Assembly: GCA_013397455.1 (NCBI GenBank)
Contig: VYZB01000289.1
Location: 778,717-842,716 of the forward strand
Length of the DNA stretch: 64,000 bases
From: Crotophaga sulcirostris
Lineage: Eukaryota > Chordata > Aves > Cuculiformes > Crotophagidae
Direction of reading: 5' to 3'
The first letter of the stretch is position 1; each line of letters opens with the position of its first letter. Shown piece by piece: positions 49,801 through 59,973 of the stretch. The notes below the pieces were generated by a model. The model was not told where the DNA came from and made no database searches. It saw only the letters and a program-made list of their open reading frames with translations. A program made the position numbers and the translations under genes.

Positions 49801-52800
49801 AATAACAAAAAGAAGCATGGGAAGACCACAGTTCATTTTCAGCTATTTCCTGCCCATTTAAAACACATAATTACAATATTACCTTTAATATTAGGGGACA
49901 GAGGTGAGATCATCATAAGTCTAGAATAACCATCTTGAAGACAAAATAAATTAATCATTGACCTCTGTTGTCATAATGAGCATTTCACAAAAAAACCCCA
50001 CATTGAAGTTAATTTCCTCAGATGTTCCATGTTCTTATTATCTCCTATAAGGCTCTGAAGCAGAGTTCCTTTAACAGAAATGACTGATACACATCAGTTA
50101 CTCCAAATTACATATTTATATGTATTCCTTAGAGCCCATGCAATTCACTATATACAAATGTCACCAGCTTCTGTTGTTATGTTTGAGTGAGTCAGAGGAT
50201 CAAACTTCTTTATTTACTCAGAGTGTATCCCCCAAATACAGATATGCAAAGCTGTCAATGTATTTCTGGTAAAAACATAACTAGCCAAATTTTCTACTTT
50301 TGCATTGTCATATTCAAACAACAGTAACACTTTCACTGTCAGCAAGGGCTGCTTGGCTAGTCAGGGATCAAAGCAGCACAGATTTAAATAAAATTGCTAG
50401 TCTAGACAAGGACTAGCAGGACTGAGCCTAAAATCACTTTGAAAAAAGTCTCTGCTGTGTTTTATAATGCAACAGAAAATAAGAGAAATTGAGGAGAAAT
50501 GTAAAATGATCACTGACAAGACTTTGGACTGCAGTCTACAGGATGAGTTAGTAACGAAAAAGACAAGTTACATCATGTTACACACCTGGTGACTTCTCCC
50601 AGGTGAATGGGGCATAGGGAATGCGAAAGCCCTGATGTCCTCTGGGTGGTGGCAAGAAGTTGATTCTCTCTGCCAGTGCTGCTGGACTGATGCTGGCACC
50701 CCAGCACCCTCTGGTCAGACCCTACTCTAACACAGCAGGGAGGGGTGGATATGACTGCAGGAATACTGGGCCAAAGGTGCTTCTGACCAACCTCCTCCTG
50801 TTCCCTCTGTTTAGGAGGGTGAGGAAGGGGGACAAAGCCCTGCATCCAGTCATGTCCTAGATGTTTTAATTGTGCACCACACACATGCACACACAAACAC
50901 ACACTTTCATGTTGTTAACTTTTTCTACTGGCATAACTGGAGAGAAAATTACAATGAGACATAATTGCAATAAAAAAGCTGTCTAGAAACTGTTTCAGTA
51001 CTGTAAAACAAGTCTTGTTTATTTTGTTTAGTAATTAATAAATAATTATTTATTCGCAAATACAGTTGCATTGATGGAACGTGCTAATGATACACATTTT
51101 ATTGGGCAGATGACTTAGGAAGGCACTAAACACCCAAGGAGAAGTCGATAGAAAATCCACGCAGGTAGGCCATTTCAATTAAACTGCACTCTCTAAAATA
51201 AACCCAGCATTTTGCATGAGGAAATTGGAGCTCCTGGGACAGAGCCATGGTTGCGGATGGCAGTTCAAGTCTGCCATGTAACAATTGGACTGGAAGATGT
51301 TGCAGTTGCCCCAGAAAGAGAAGGAAGTTCAAAGAGAGGTGGTTCTGGCCCAAGAGCCAAAAACTAAGTAAGCCAGGTTTGGCCTCAATCACGTCTACCA
51401 AGGAAGAACCACTGCTGTAAATGAGCCTCAGGGCACCCAGAAATGCGAAGTGCAAAAGAGGCCACGTGCAGGAGAAGGGAGTAGCAAAATCGATGGCTCT
51501 CCTCTCCCTTCAGCCTGCTCTGTGCATGCAAAAAGCCTGCTGTGTTCTTTACTCCTAACCACTGGCTGCTGGCAAGGCAGAACTCAGCCTAGTTTGCCTC
51601 AACACCCCTTTAACCTATGATTTAATATCACTGTCATTTGCATCACAAAACAGTGCTTTCCTACAACTGCTTTCATGATTATTGCACATTTCCCATAGCA
51701 CCCCCTCCCTAAAAGAATGAAGTCAATTCACAGCTTTGAATCGATGACCTCTTCCATTCTAGATTCCCGCAGCAGCAATGGAAAAAAATCCCAACAAACA
51801 CAAGCAGAAAAGGACAAGGAAAGAAAAAAAAATGTTATTTGAAAAGCTGTCATTTGATTTCCTTTCAATGCACAAACATTTTGTGTCTGCCATCATAGGC
51901 ATTACTGCTGCCTTATACTGATACGCAAATAGCAGTTTTATACATGTACTATATGTGTAAATATAAATAATATTTTTTTATACATATAGGGTTGTTTATG
52001 TGCTTGCACGTGCATGTGTGCACATACACTTCCACACCCTAGCAAGAAGCTGGCCAACATGGTCTAGGCCAGAGGCAGGTTTGCAGAGTAGTTCACGCTT
52101 AAATGGCATCAATATTGTGCCGGGACCTGGAGCAACACTTGCATATCATTCATCCCCTGAGGCAGCATGGTATAGGGAAAGCTCTGGATACATGGTGAGA
52201 ACCCCTTTCATATTTGCTTTCAAAACTCCCCAGTTCTGTGTTTGTTTAGCTACAGATTCTCTAGGTCAAAACTCCCTCTGGGACGCATGCAAGTTTAGAG
52301 ACACAGTCTGCGGTTAATGCAGTTCCCTCAGCTCACAGAAAGGACTGGCCAAAATAAACAAGTCCTACTTGAAAAGTATTAGGTATCCAAGTTAGGACTG
52401 GCTCCTTTCCAGATGCCCATATTTCAGTTTGCCTTCACAGTACAGTAAAAAAATACACTCTGCTTTCCTAGCAGTATTACAATATATTGGAGGATCTCAT
52501 TCTCCACAGAAAGAGTTTAAGGAGGACCCCCAAAAAATGTGTGCACATCTACAAAACAAATGACAGTTAACTAAAGCAAAAGGGATTTTTTAATGCAGTT
52601 GTATATTTTCTTGTCAAACGACCATTTATTTTATAGCTGTGCACAGATACTTTGTACCCACAGTCTCCCCTTGGACAGCAAGCTTTTATCCTGCCCTCTG
52701 ATAGTCTGCCTACTTCTTGACTGGAGTTTGTTAGGAGCATTTACATTTGTAATATCAAACAAAAAAAAATGGCTTGTACACTCTGCTGTGCTTTTAGATT

Positions 52801-53170
52801 ACAAAGGTTCTGTCTAAATGTACAATGGGAAACTTCAATAGATCTATTTATCTCTATTTCAACATTGAGATGACATTCTACTCTATACTGGGTGGACATT
52901 ATGCAGTATACAGTGACAGCAACAGAGAAGTGCAACATGAATAGCACCATGTTAGTTTAGCAAAATATTTGTGACCAGAAAAAAGAAAAAATATTAATAA
53001 TGGGAATAATTTCCCTTGATTTAACAACTTGAAAATTGATCCTTGTTAGTGAAACACCCTTGATTTTCAAATTATTTTTTGTTTCTTTCAAAATGAGGTC
53101 ATTCCCAGGGGAGACAGCATTTTATGAGTTCTAAGCCAAAGCTGGTTTAAAAATTTTGTATTTGCAGAAT
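46816..53170. other. Intergenic DNA between the CR1 LINE and a small CR1 piece; no gene supported
   Basis: Open frames of up to 158 codons (48861–49337) lack domains and a sound coding pattern. A CA-rich simple stretch lies at about 50877–50908. The segment at 50580–50870 is GC-richer than its surroundings and could be a degraded repeat that I cannot name. Confidence 0.5.
50877..50908. repeat. Short CA-rich simple repeat
   Basis: Imperfect (CA)n with ACACACATGCACACACAAAC units. Confidence 0.75.
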
Positions 53171-53316
53171 AGGATCATACGACAATTCAGGCTTCAAGAG
53201 ATCTCAGGAGGTGTCTGGATGAACCTCCTGCTCAAAGAGGGTTAGCTCTGTGGTCAGTCCAAGTTGTTCAGGGCTTGATCCACTCAGGTGTTGAAAACTT
53301 TCAAGGGTAGTGACTG
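53171..53316 (-). mobile_element. CR1-like 3' fragment (antisense)
   Basis: On the plus strand the order is GGATCATACGACAATTCAGG, CTCAGGAGGTGTCTGG, CCTCCTGCTCAAAGAGGGTT, CAAGTTGTTCAGGGCTTGAT and GTTGAAAACTTTCAAGGG. This matches the complementary 3' portion of avian CR1 copies as I know them. It is degraded and has no coding capacity. Confidence 0.65.
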
Positions 53317-54900
53317 AACAATAAATATTTATTCAAATATGGGCATTTGGCTGAATGTGCTCAAAACCCAAACCAAACCAGTACAAGTTTCTCTATTTCC
53401 AGCCCATACCTCTGCTGCAACTGTCCTTGCCAAATCACAAAATGGCAAATCTGCAGGTGAAATGAACCTTAGAAAATCATTAAGAGCCAAATTCAAACCA
53501 CAATGAAATAAATGAACAGATGCCCTTAGTGTCTATATAGCCCCTCTGAGGGAAATGTTTTAGTAATTAGCACTGGTGAAATTGGATCAGAACAGGTTCT
53601 GAACGCACAGCTCTTATCAAGGATGAAGGAAGGCTGGGACCTGAGTTCAGGTTAGGGAAGGAGCCAAACCACCAAGTGTTGGTCTGTGTCCTGAGAACAG
53701 CCTTGGTCCTGGGACACTTAAGAATTTACTGAAGAAAAGCTTTATCATAAATATTAAAACTGGGAGAGCAGGGTAGTGCCTGTGTCCCATCCCTACATTA
53801 TATTTATTAGCAAAGCTGTGATTTTTCCCTTTCTTTTCAGGAAGTCAGTAGTCACTTCACTGATAACAATCCTGTAAAAATAGTCTGAGATGTGAATCTG
53901 ACTGAAAGTCACTGATAGAATTCTTCCTTAGAGCTCCTGCACTTCAGTTTTAATTGAGGAAAACAGTTGAAAAATGAGACAGAGAAAAAAGGAAACCAAT
54001 ATCCAAATAAAGATATTTATAAGCAGGCTTATTTCATTCAATTTGTCCATCTTATAATGAATGTTCTCTGATTATCTATGATGATTAAAAAAAAGCTTAG
54101 GCAAGGGTCAGTGAAATGTTGTTACACATCTTTCAAAGAAAAGTGATAATCCAAAGAAGCACTTTTCTAGAAATTTGTACTTCAGATGTTTGGTTGGTTT
54201 TTTTTTTTTTTTAAATCACAGATTCGCAAGACCAAAATTAGGTACAAAGTTTTTCAGGTTTTAAAAGTTAGTGTTGTATTTCAGTGGAATCCTAAAGACA
54301 AAACAAAAAATATGTCAATTATAATAAGCAAAAGTCTTCTAATCCTAAGAAAAAAATAAATACTATTATGGGATTTAATTAAAACTTGCTCCTTACCAAA
54401 ATATTTCAGGCCAAATATTGAGATAAGTTGAAGTTTTAAGCTGCATTATAAATAACCCTGACCTTAAGGGAACTTACTTGGATTTTATAAATATAAAGAA
54501 TTCAGCAGCATGTTAGTGGACATTGCAAAAGTATATGAGAAATCTAAAGCAGCTGTAACTGTATTCTGGTTGTTTACAATTTTATTTTTTTGACATAGCT
54601 GTTGTATTGTGCAACCAGTATACAGTCTTCTTGTTAATAACATCTGGGCAATCAATGTGTGCAAAAAGTGAATCTTGGGTTTATGGCATATTTTTAGACA
54701 TGTGCTTTCTACCTGTCAAAATTGTTCAAAGGCAGTGAGTGAGGAAAGTTCAGTAGATGCAGCATCTGTCCTAGGTCTCATAGGGTGGACAGGGTGGTCT
54801 CATAGGTTTTACTTCATGTCATATATTGAGCAACACATCTGGGAAAAAGGACATTTGCTTGGCAATACCAGCTATCATAACGGCAAAGCAGCAGCAGCAG
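53317..54900. other. Intergenic or distal 3' UTR side of CEFIP; no gene supported
   Basis: AT-rich sequence with a T12-type run at 54199–54212 and several TTTATT words (AATAAA on the minus strand) that could be poly(A) signals for CEFIP. I see nothing else. Confidence 0.45.
54581..54586 (-). terminator. CEFIP: Candidate distal poly(A) signal of CEFIP
   Basis: AATAAA on the minus strand, about 595 bp after the CEFIP stop. Usage cannot be decided from sequence. Confidence 0.3.
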
Positions 54901-54925
54901 CAAGCAGTGGCTTCATACTGTCGTA

Positions 54926-54931
54926 TTTATT
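54926..54931 (-). terminator. CEFIP: Candidate proximal poly(A) signal of CEFIP
   Basis: First canonical AATAAA on the minus strand, about 250 bp beyond the CEFIP stop codon. The downstream sequence is CTG-repeat rich rather than GT-rich, so it may be weak. Confidence 0.35.
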
Positions 54932-55180
54932 TGTTTAGCTGGCATTGCCCCTTCATCTTACTGATAATTTAGTGCTTACTTAATTTCACACTCCTTCAGC
55001 ATTACCATCACCTTGCATCTTTCAGTGTGTTCAGCTTTCATTTTCCTTCCCGTGCAAGCCACAATGAGATTCAGGCATAAAGTGTTGTACGAACATCAAA
55101 TTTGCATGTGCTTTTGTGTGCATGTGTTTGTCCAAATGGTTCTTAAAATCACTAGCTGGCATATTTTGTTACTTCAATTT

Positions 55181-58100
55181 TCAAGATACTCCTTCAGCAG
55201 TAAAATCATCTAAATCAGTGAGGGACGCTACACCAGTATTTGGGGTTGGGCTCATGTCCTTTCCTAAGTGAACTTGAGTTTCTTCAGCATCTTGACTGTA
55301 GGGGTAAGAGGTTGGGTCAATACAGGGCTGGGTATCCACAGCTTCAGCACATCTGTAGTCCTGCTGGTCATCTTCAGGTACTTCAGCTGGTTCTCCCGGT
55401 ACAGCTGGCTTTAACCAGGTAGGTTCAGAGAGCTGAGAAGGTGACTTCAGCACTTCTACAGATGAAGCTGGTAAAGGCAACACTCTAGGGTAGGAGGCAT
55501 AGGGAGAATTCATAATTTCTGGAGGTGGGGGCTGGTGTAAGTTTCCTTCTGAGGAAGGAACTGAGACTTGAATATATTTGCCAGTTTCTGGGTCATAAAA
55601 TGTCTTTAAATTAACTTCAGCTGGTAAATCAACTACATAGTATTGGCCAGAGTCAGGGTCTTGGAGGAGTTTACGCTGGGTTGAAGAGAGTGAAGGGCTT
55701 ACTGCTGAAGTACCACCGGGTCTTGCTGTACTGGTTTCTGCAAGAGTAACAGTTGAGTGAGGGGTAGGATGGAGAGGGGAATATCCCAAGGGTGAGGGAG
55801 ATGTTAGTGTCTGTCCAGAATGAGAAGACTTTCTCCCTACAGAATCTATATGCTCAGTCTGATGCTTTTGCTGCTGCTCTTGCATTTTCTTTCTCCTGCT
55901 TGCCAGCTTTTTGGCCCGCCGCAATGCCTTTTCTGTTTTTGGTGGCACAGCTGGGGGCTTGCCTGCTGCTCTCTCCTCGAGTCCCCTGGACTCTAGTCTC
56001 TCAGCTGCCCCTGCAGAATAGAAAAGTAGATTCCTCTGTGCAGAATCAAGTATCTCTTCTGCAGCCATAATGGCTTTGCTCTTTAGTGCCATGTTCAGCA
56101 AGGCAGGGTTTATTACATTCTCTGCCTCTCTAAGGCCAGAAATTGTTGGTTTGTCTGATGGTGAACAGACAGCAAGAGAGTGCATTGTACTCCCTGACAT
56201 GGGGCTTGTAACAGTAGAGCACAAAGCTCTGTCTGACAAAACTGGTGCACCTTCTGTATGTAAGATGCCATCTAAGGCTTCATGGGATACAGGAGAATAC
56301 GTGTGGTCCTCTGGGATGGAGCCAGTTATAGGGGAAATTGTCTCCCTAGTGATTATTTTTTTCGCACAAGAGCCACCTTTCCGATTAGATAAATGATGAT
56401 TCTTAAAGTAATTAGTCTTTATTTCTGTGGGATAGCTGGGGTTGTTATGTGCTTGGTCATTTTCCACACTTAAATTTGGTTGTGTTAAGCTGTGTCTTGC
56501 CTTCCTAGTCTGGAGCTTCTCTTCCCTTCTGCAGGCGCTTTCCTCATTAATTTTCCCAATTTTGTTTAACAAAGCACAAATTTCTTCATCTTCTTCTGTC
56601 AGCTTCCCTACTGAAAAGCTCTCTGTATCTTCCAGAAGAGTGGGATCCAGTGTTGCTGAAGTGGATCCAGCCTCACGGGCCTCTTTCCCTCTGTCGGTTC
56701 CACCATCTCTCACGTTCTGCTGCCCTCTGTTCCTTGATGCCGAGTAGCCTAGCTCCTGGGCACGCAACATGTTTTGGTGCTGCTTGTTGCGCTCTGTTGG
56801 TGCCATAAACCTACATTCCATTTCTTTATAACTGCTGCTTACTGTATCATCCAGGGAAAAGGACCGGAATAGGGGCAGCTTGACAGCCCTTATTACCTGA
56901 GGTGACCTGAATTTGTTATCTTTAATCATGAACAGACTGGGTTTGGTTGAGCTTGAAGATGGTGGTGATTGTGGTTCCTCAAATCTGGGAACAGACACGT
57001 CCCTTATGCTGTCAGAAGCAGAATCCATGCTGTTGGCCTCTTCACTTTTCTCTCCCTTTAGTTTCTCTTTCATCAAGATCCTCTGTTCATCCCCAGTAAT
57101 CTTCCCCTCCCTCTTCTCTGCTGCACCACTACCAGCATAACATTGCAGTTCATCTTCCCCAACCTCTTTTCCACTCTCCTTGTGGCTCTTCTTACTGTCT
57201 GCACCCATTTCACTCTTAGTCCTCTGGCTTTCTTGAAGACATGCCTCTTGCATCAGGGGAACTGGTGGAAATGACTCCTCCTGAAGTGGCTGCTCTACTG
57301 TGGAGATGAAAGATTGCTCTGAGGAACTAGTGCTTCTTTTGCCTTGTGCTTCATGGCCAGGTACCACCATATTAGTTTGGGTATCACTGAAAGGCACATT
57401 CTCTGCTGGTGAGAGTTGTTTTGGGAGTGTTTTGAAGACAAAATTTTCATTCTGAATAGCAGCCCGTCTCTCATTTTCCTCACCCTGGACACTGGGGTTT
57501 TGCACAGGCTGCCCAGCTGTTGTATCTGCATTGTCTTTACTGAATGGTTTCAGTGTTCGGTGCTGCAGATATTTTCTTAAATCAAGTTCATCTGAGTCAT
57601 GTCCGAACAAGGGGAGATTTTCATTATCCCTTGTGTTTTTCACCAAATCTTTGTGTTTTGAATCATCTTGCTGCAAATTGTCTTCAGTTTGGCAAAATAA
57701 AAGATCTGCTGTTGTCTGAGGTGAACTCAAAGTCAGGTAATTGCCTGTAAAGTGTCCAGTTAAATCAGTTTTATTGTCCTTTACATAAACACTGTCAGAC
57801 AATATGGAGGTTATATCACTCCATTCATCTTTCTCCGCATTATTTTTGTCACTCTTTTCTTGTAAAGTTGAGAGTGAGGCGTTCATTTTTGTACTCTTCT
57901 GCATATTTTCCCTAGTTTTATTTTTCTCCTCCAAGGCCCTTAACAGGGGAGAAGGGGTATAAATGCTTTTAACATGTTTGCGCACATCCTTCAAGTTGAA
58001 TAACAGACTTGATATTTTTGATTTATAGCTGTCCCGAGACCTGTAATCGCCAAATGTGCTCCCCTCAGGGTCTCTCAATGCTGTGCTCTCAGTGGGAGGA

Positions 58101-59809
58101 GGTGTCAGTGGGATCAGCTCACTTCCAACAGCATCCACCTCCTGTTTTGCTGGTATGATGGGTGTTAAGAGTTCGGTGATGTTGAAAGAGGGGCTGATCA
58201 ATCCAGGTGAGTTTACCTGTTTAGGCAGAGTGGCCTCATCCACACCAGGCTCGGCATCCGTCAACTTTTCAGACAATGAACACGTCTCATCACTGGCTGT
58301 GAACATCCCCTTTAAAGTCTGTCTCCTCTCTGCTGCCCCTTTTGCAGCCCTCTGTCTCCTCCAGGGTGGACAGGTTGGGGGAATGAGGGCTTCCTCTTCA
58401 GGTAAAGTGGCCAGGGGTCTCGGAGGCGGACTGGGTACGTGGGGCATGGGTGAGGGTGAAACCATCCTGTAGGACATGGACTGGGGTGAGCTGGAGGCTT
58501 GCGACATTGCAGGGGGGGAAAGTTGAGCTGGCACTGGAGGTGGTGGCACAGGAGGAGCTTCAGGGGCAGGGGGTGTTGAGGGATGGCCCCGCTGGGTGGG
58601 GGGTGGAAGAGGAGGTGACTGTAGGACAGGGGGTTGCTGAGGGGGACCCTGGTGTGCATGGATCCTAGGGGGGGGTGCGGGAGGAAGAGCAGCAGAAAAT
58701 TCAGTTTCTGAAGGCAGGGAGCCCTGAGGTACATATACAGCTGGGAGAGGGATGCTGAAAGCAGCTTCTGGTGGAGCAGGCTTCATCTGAAACTCTTTCT
58801 CCTTCTTCTTAGCAACAGTTTTCTTGACAGATAACACTTTCTGTTCACATGTGTGTGATCCTTTAATAAATGGTGCTTCTTCCAGGTATGTAAGTCCTTC
58901 CTTTTTCATTTTTATATCAAAAAAATCCTCCTTTTCAGTCAGTTTTTTATGATGAACATTCCATGATTCAAAAGCACTGTTCTCGCTGTGAAGAAAATTA
59001 CCTTTTTTTGCTGGCTCATTAACTTTCACACTTCGGTTTTTCAAAGCCTTTTTAGAAGAACGGGAAAAATTTGACTTGGCCACTTTTGACATCTCAATTA
59101 GCACAGGATAACAACCATCAGAGCCATAGTAACTCGGGTCTATATTACTAAGTCTTTTTTGTGGCTCATGTTTGCCACTGAGACAGTGGCTACCTTGACT
59201 AGCCTCAGAAAATTCAGAAAGTTCCTTGTGGATGTTTAAAATGTCTCTATCGTCCCAGCAAGCCATATCATTGCCATGATTTAATTTACATTTTTGAAAG
59301 CTATTCTTAATAGGCTGCTTGATGGCTATTTGGGAACCTCCTGACCCTTGGTCTGCAGTCTTATCAAATGTCTTAATCAATGAGGACACTTTTGAAACAT
59401 GTTTATTGTTCCTTGGACCAGGGATTGGCAAATTCAGCTTTTTCCTTTCCATGGCAAAGGTGTTATTCTTAGCAATCCTTTGTTCCTCTGGAGCACAATT
59501 TGGTAACTGCTGGAATGTGGAAGCCCATACTGTATGTTCATTATTTTTTTCTGTTAGCTTGTTACAGACATTGCTTTTCCTGACAGCATGGTTTAACGTA
59601 CCAGGGTTAAATTTACCAGAGAACTGGAGGGTGAAGTCAGGTGAAATGGCAAGATCTGGTTCACTGTAAGAGTCTTCGAGTTCTGCCACACACAAACTTT
59701 TGAAAGCCCTGTCCGTGAGGCTGCTCACTTCTCTGTCTGTGTCATCCAGGAGACTCCCAATACTTGAGGAGTCGCTGTGTCCTTCTGTATGTTTCTTATT
59801 TCCCTGCAT
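55181..59809 (-). CDS. CEFIP: Cardiac-enriched FHL2-interacting protein (C10orf71 orthologue)
   Basis: One uninterrupted exon of 1542 codons. In mammals CEFIP is a heart and skeletal-muscle Z-disc protein that binds FHL2 and influences calcineurin/NFAT signalling. The N terminus (GNKKHTEGHSDSSSIGSLLD, then DREVSSLTDRAF) matches the C10orf71 family start, which supports the ATG at 59809. Further in are a proline-rich stretch at about residues 345–480, a conserved LPLFRSFSLDD motif near 980, and a lysine/arginine-rich predicted helix ALRRAKKLASRRKKMQEQQQ near 1292–1315. The family's C-terminal DUF4585-type block (RKLLQDPDSGQYYVVDLP and YDPETGKYIQV) lies at about 1376–1420. Much of the protein is probably disordered. 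It is about 100 residues longer than the human protein as I recall it (about 1435). Tail-to-tail placement with DRGX matches human 10q11.23. Translation may be damped by three upstream ORFs. Confidence 0.95.
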   Translation of the reverse strand: MQGNKKHTEGHSDSSSIGSLLDDTDREVSSLTDRAFKSLCVAELEDSYSEPDLAISPDFTLQFSGKFNPGTLNHAVRKSNVCNKLTEKNNEHTVWASTFQQLPNCAPEEQRIAKNNTFAMERKKLNLPIPGPRNNKHVSKVSSLIKTFDKTADQGSGGSQIAIKQPIKNSFQKCKLNHGNDMACWDDRDILNIHKELSEFSEASQGSHCLSGKHEPQKRLSNIDPSYYGSDGCYPVLIEMSKVAKSNFSRSSKKALKNRSVKVNEPAKKGNFLHSENSAFESWNVHHKKLTEKEDFFDIKMKKEGLTYLEEAPFIKGSHTCEQKVLSVKKTVAKKKEKEFQMKPAPPEAAFSIPLPAVYVPQGSLPSETEFSAALPPAPPPRIHAHQGPPQQPPVLQSPPLPPPTQRGHPSTPPAPEAPPVPPPPVPAQLSPPAMSQASSSPQSMSYRMVSPSPMPHVPSPPPRPLATLPEEEALIPPTCPPWRRQRAAKGAAERRQTLKGMFTASDETCSLSEKLTDAEPGVDEATLPKQVNSPGLISPSFNITELLTPIIPAKQEVDAVGSELIPLTPPPTESTALRDPEGSTFGDYRSRDSYKSKISSLLFNLKDVRKHVKSIYTPSPLLRALEEKNKTRENMQKSTKMNASLSTLQEKSDKNNAEKDEWSDITSILSDSVYVKDNKTDLTGHFTGNYLTLSSPQTTADLLFCQTEDNLQQDDSKHKDLVKNTRDNENLPLFGHDSDELDLRKYLQHRTLKPFSKDNADTTAGQPVQNPSVQGEENERRAAIQNENFVFKTLPKQLSPAENVPFSDTQTNMVVPGHEAQGKRSTSSSEQSFISTVEQPLQEESFPPVPLMQEACLQESQRTKSEMGADSKKSHKESGKEVGEDELQCYAGSGAAEKREGKITGDEQRILMKEKLKGEKSEEANSMDSASDSIRDVSVPRFEEPQSPPSSSSTKPSLFMIKDNKFRSPQVIRAVKLPLFRSFSLDDTVSSSYKEMECRFMAPTERNKQHQNMLRAQELGYSASRNRGQQNVRDGGTDRGKEAREAGSTSATLDPTLLEDTESFSVGKLTEEDEEICALLNKIGKINEESACRREEKLQTRKARHSLTQPNLSVENDQAHNNPSYPTEIKTNYFKNHHLSNRKGGSCAKKIITRETISPITGSIPEDHTYSPVSHEALDGILHTEGAPVLSDRALCSTVTSPMSGSTMHSLAVCSPSDKPTISGLREAENVINPALLNMALKSKAIMAAEEILDSAQRNLLFYSAGAAERLESRGLEERAAGKPPAVPPKTEKALRRAKKLASRRKKMQEQQQKHQTEHIDSVGRKSSHSGQTLTSPSPLGYSPLHPTPHSTVTLAETSTARPGGTSAVSPSLSSTQRKLLQDPDSGQYYVVDLPAEVNLKTFYDPETGKYIQVSVPSSEGNLHQPPPPEIMNSPYASYPRVLPLPASSVEVLKSPSQLSEPTWLKPAVPGEPAEVPEDDQQDYRCAEAVDTQPCIDPTSYPYSQDAEETQVHLGKDMSPTPNTGVASLTDLDDFTAEGVS

Positions 59810-59973
59810 TGTTCATGGGATTATCAAAAGGATTAATTTCAGGTGTCAAGTAGGCAGATGACTGAGTAGGCTCGTTCCAGCTGTTTGCAATTCACAAGCA
59901 CAAAGTGATTCCTCCAGACGGTGCTGCTGCACGTTGATTCATCTTACAGAATAGCTGAAGGAAACTTTCTTCT
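59810..59973 (-). other. CEFIP: CEFIP 5' untranslated part of the coding exon
   Basis: On the minus strand a good acceptor (ATTTTTGGTTTTGCAG) ends at 59974, so the exon probably begins at 59973. The 164-bp leader contains two ATGs. One opens a 16-codon uORF (59942–59892). The other, at 59816, opens a 6-codon uORF that overlaps the main start out of frame and ends at 59796. Confidence 0.6.

Noticed and set aside
56442..59669. Plus-strand frames opposite CEFIP
   Set aside because: They are antisense shadows of a conserved 4.6-kb coding exon. None has a family signature.
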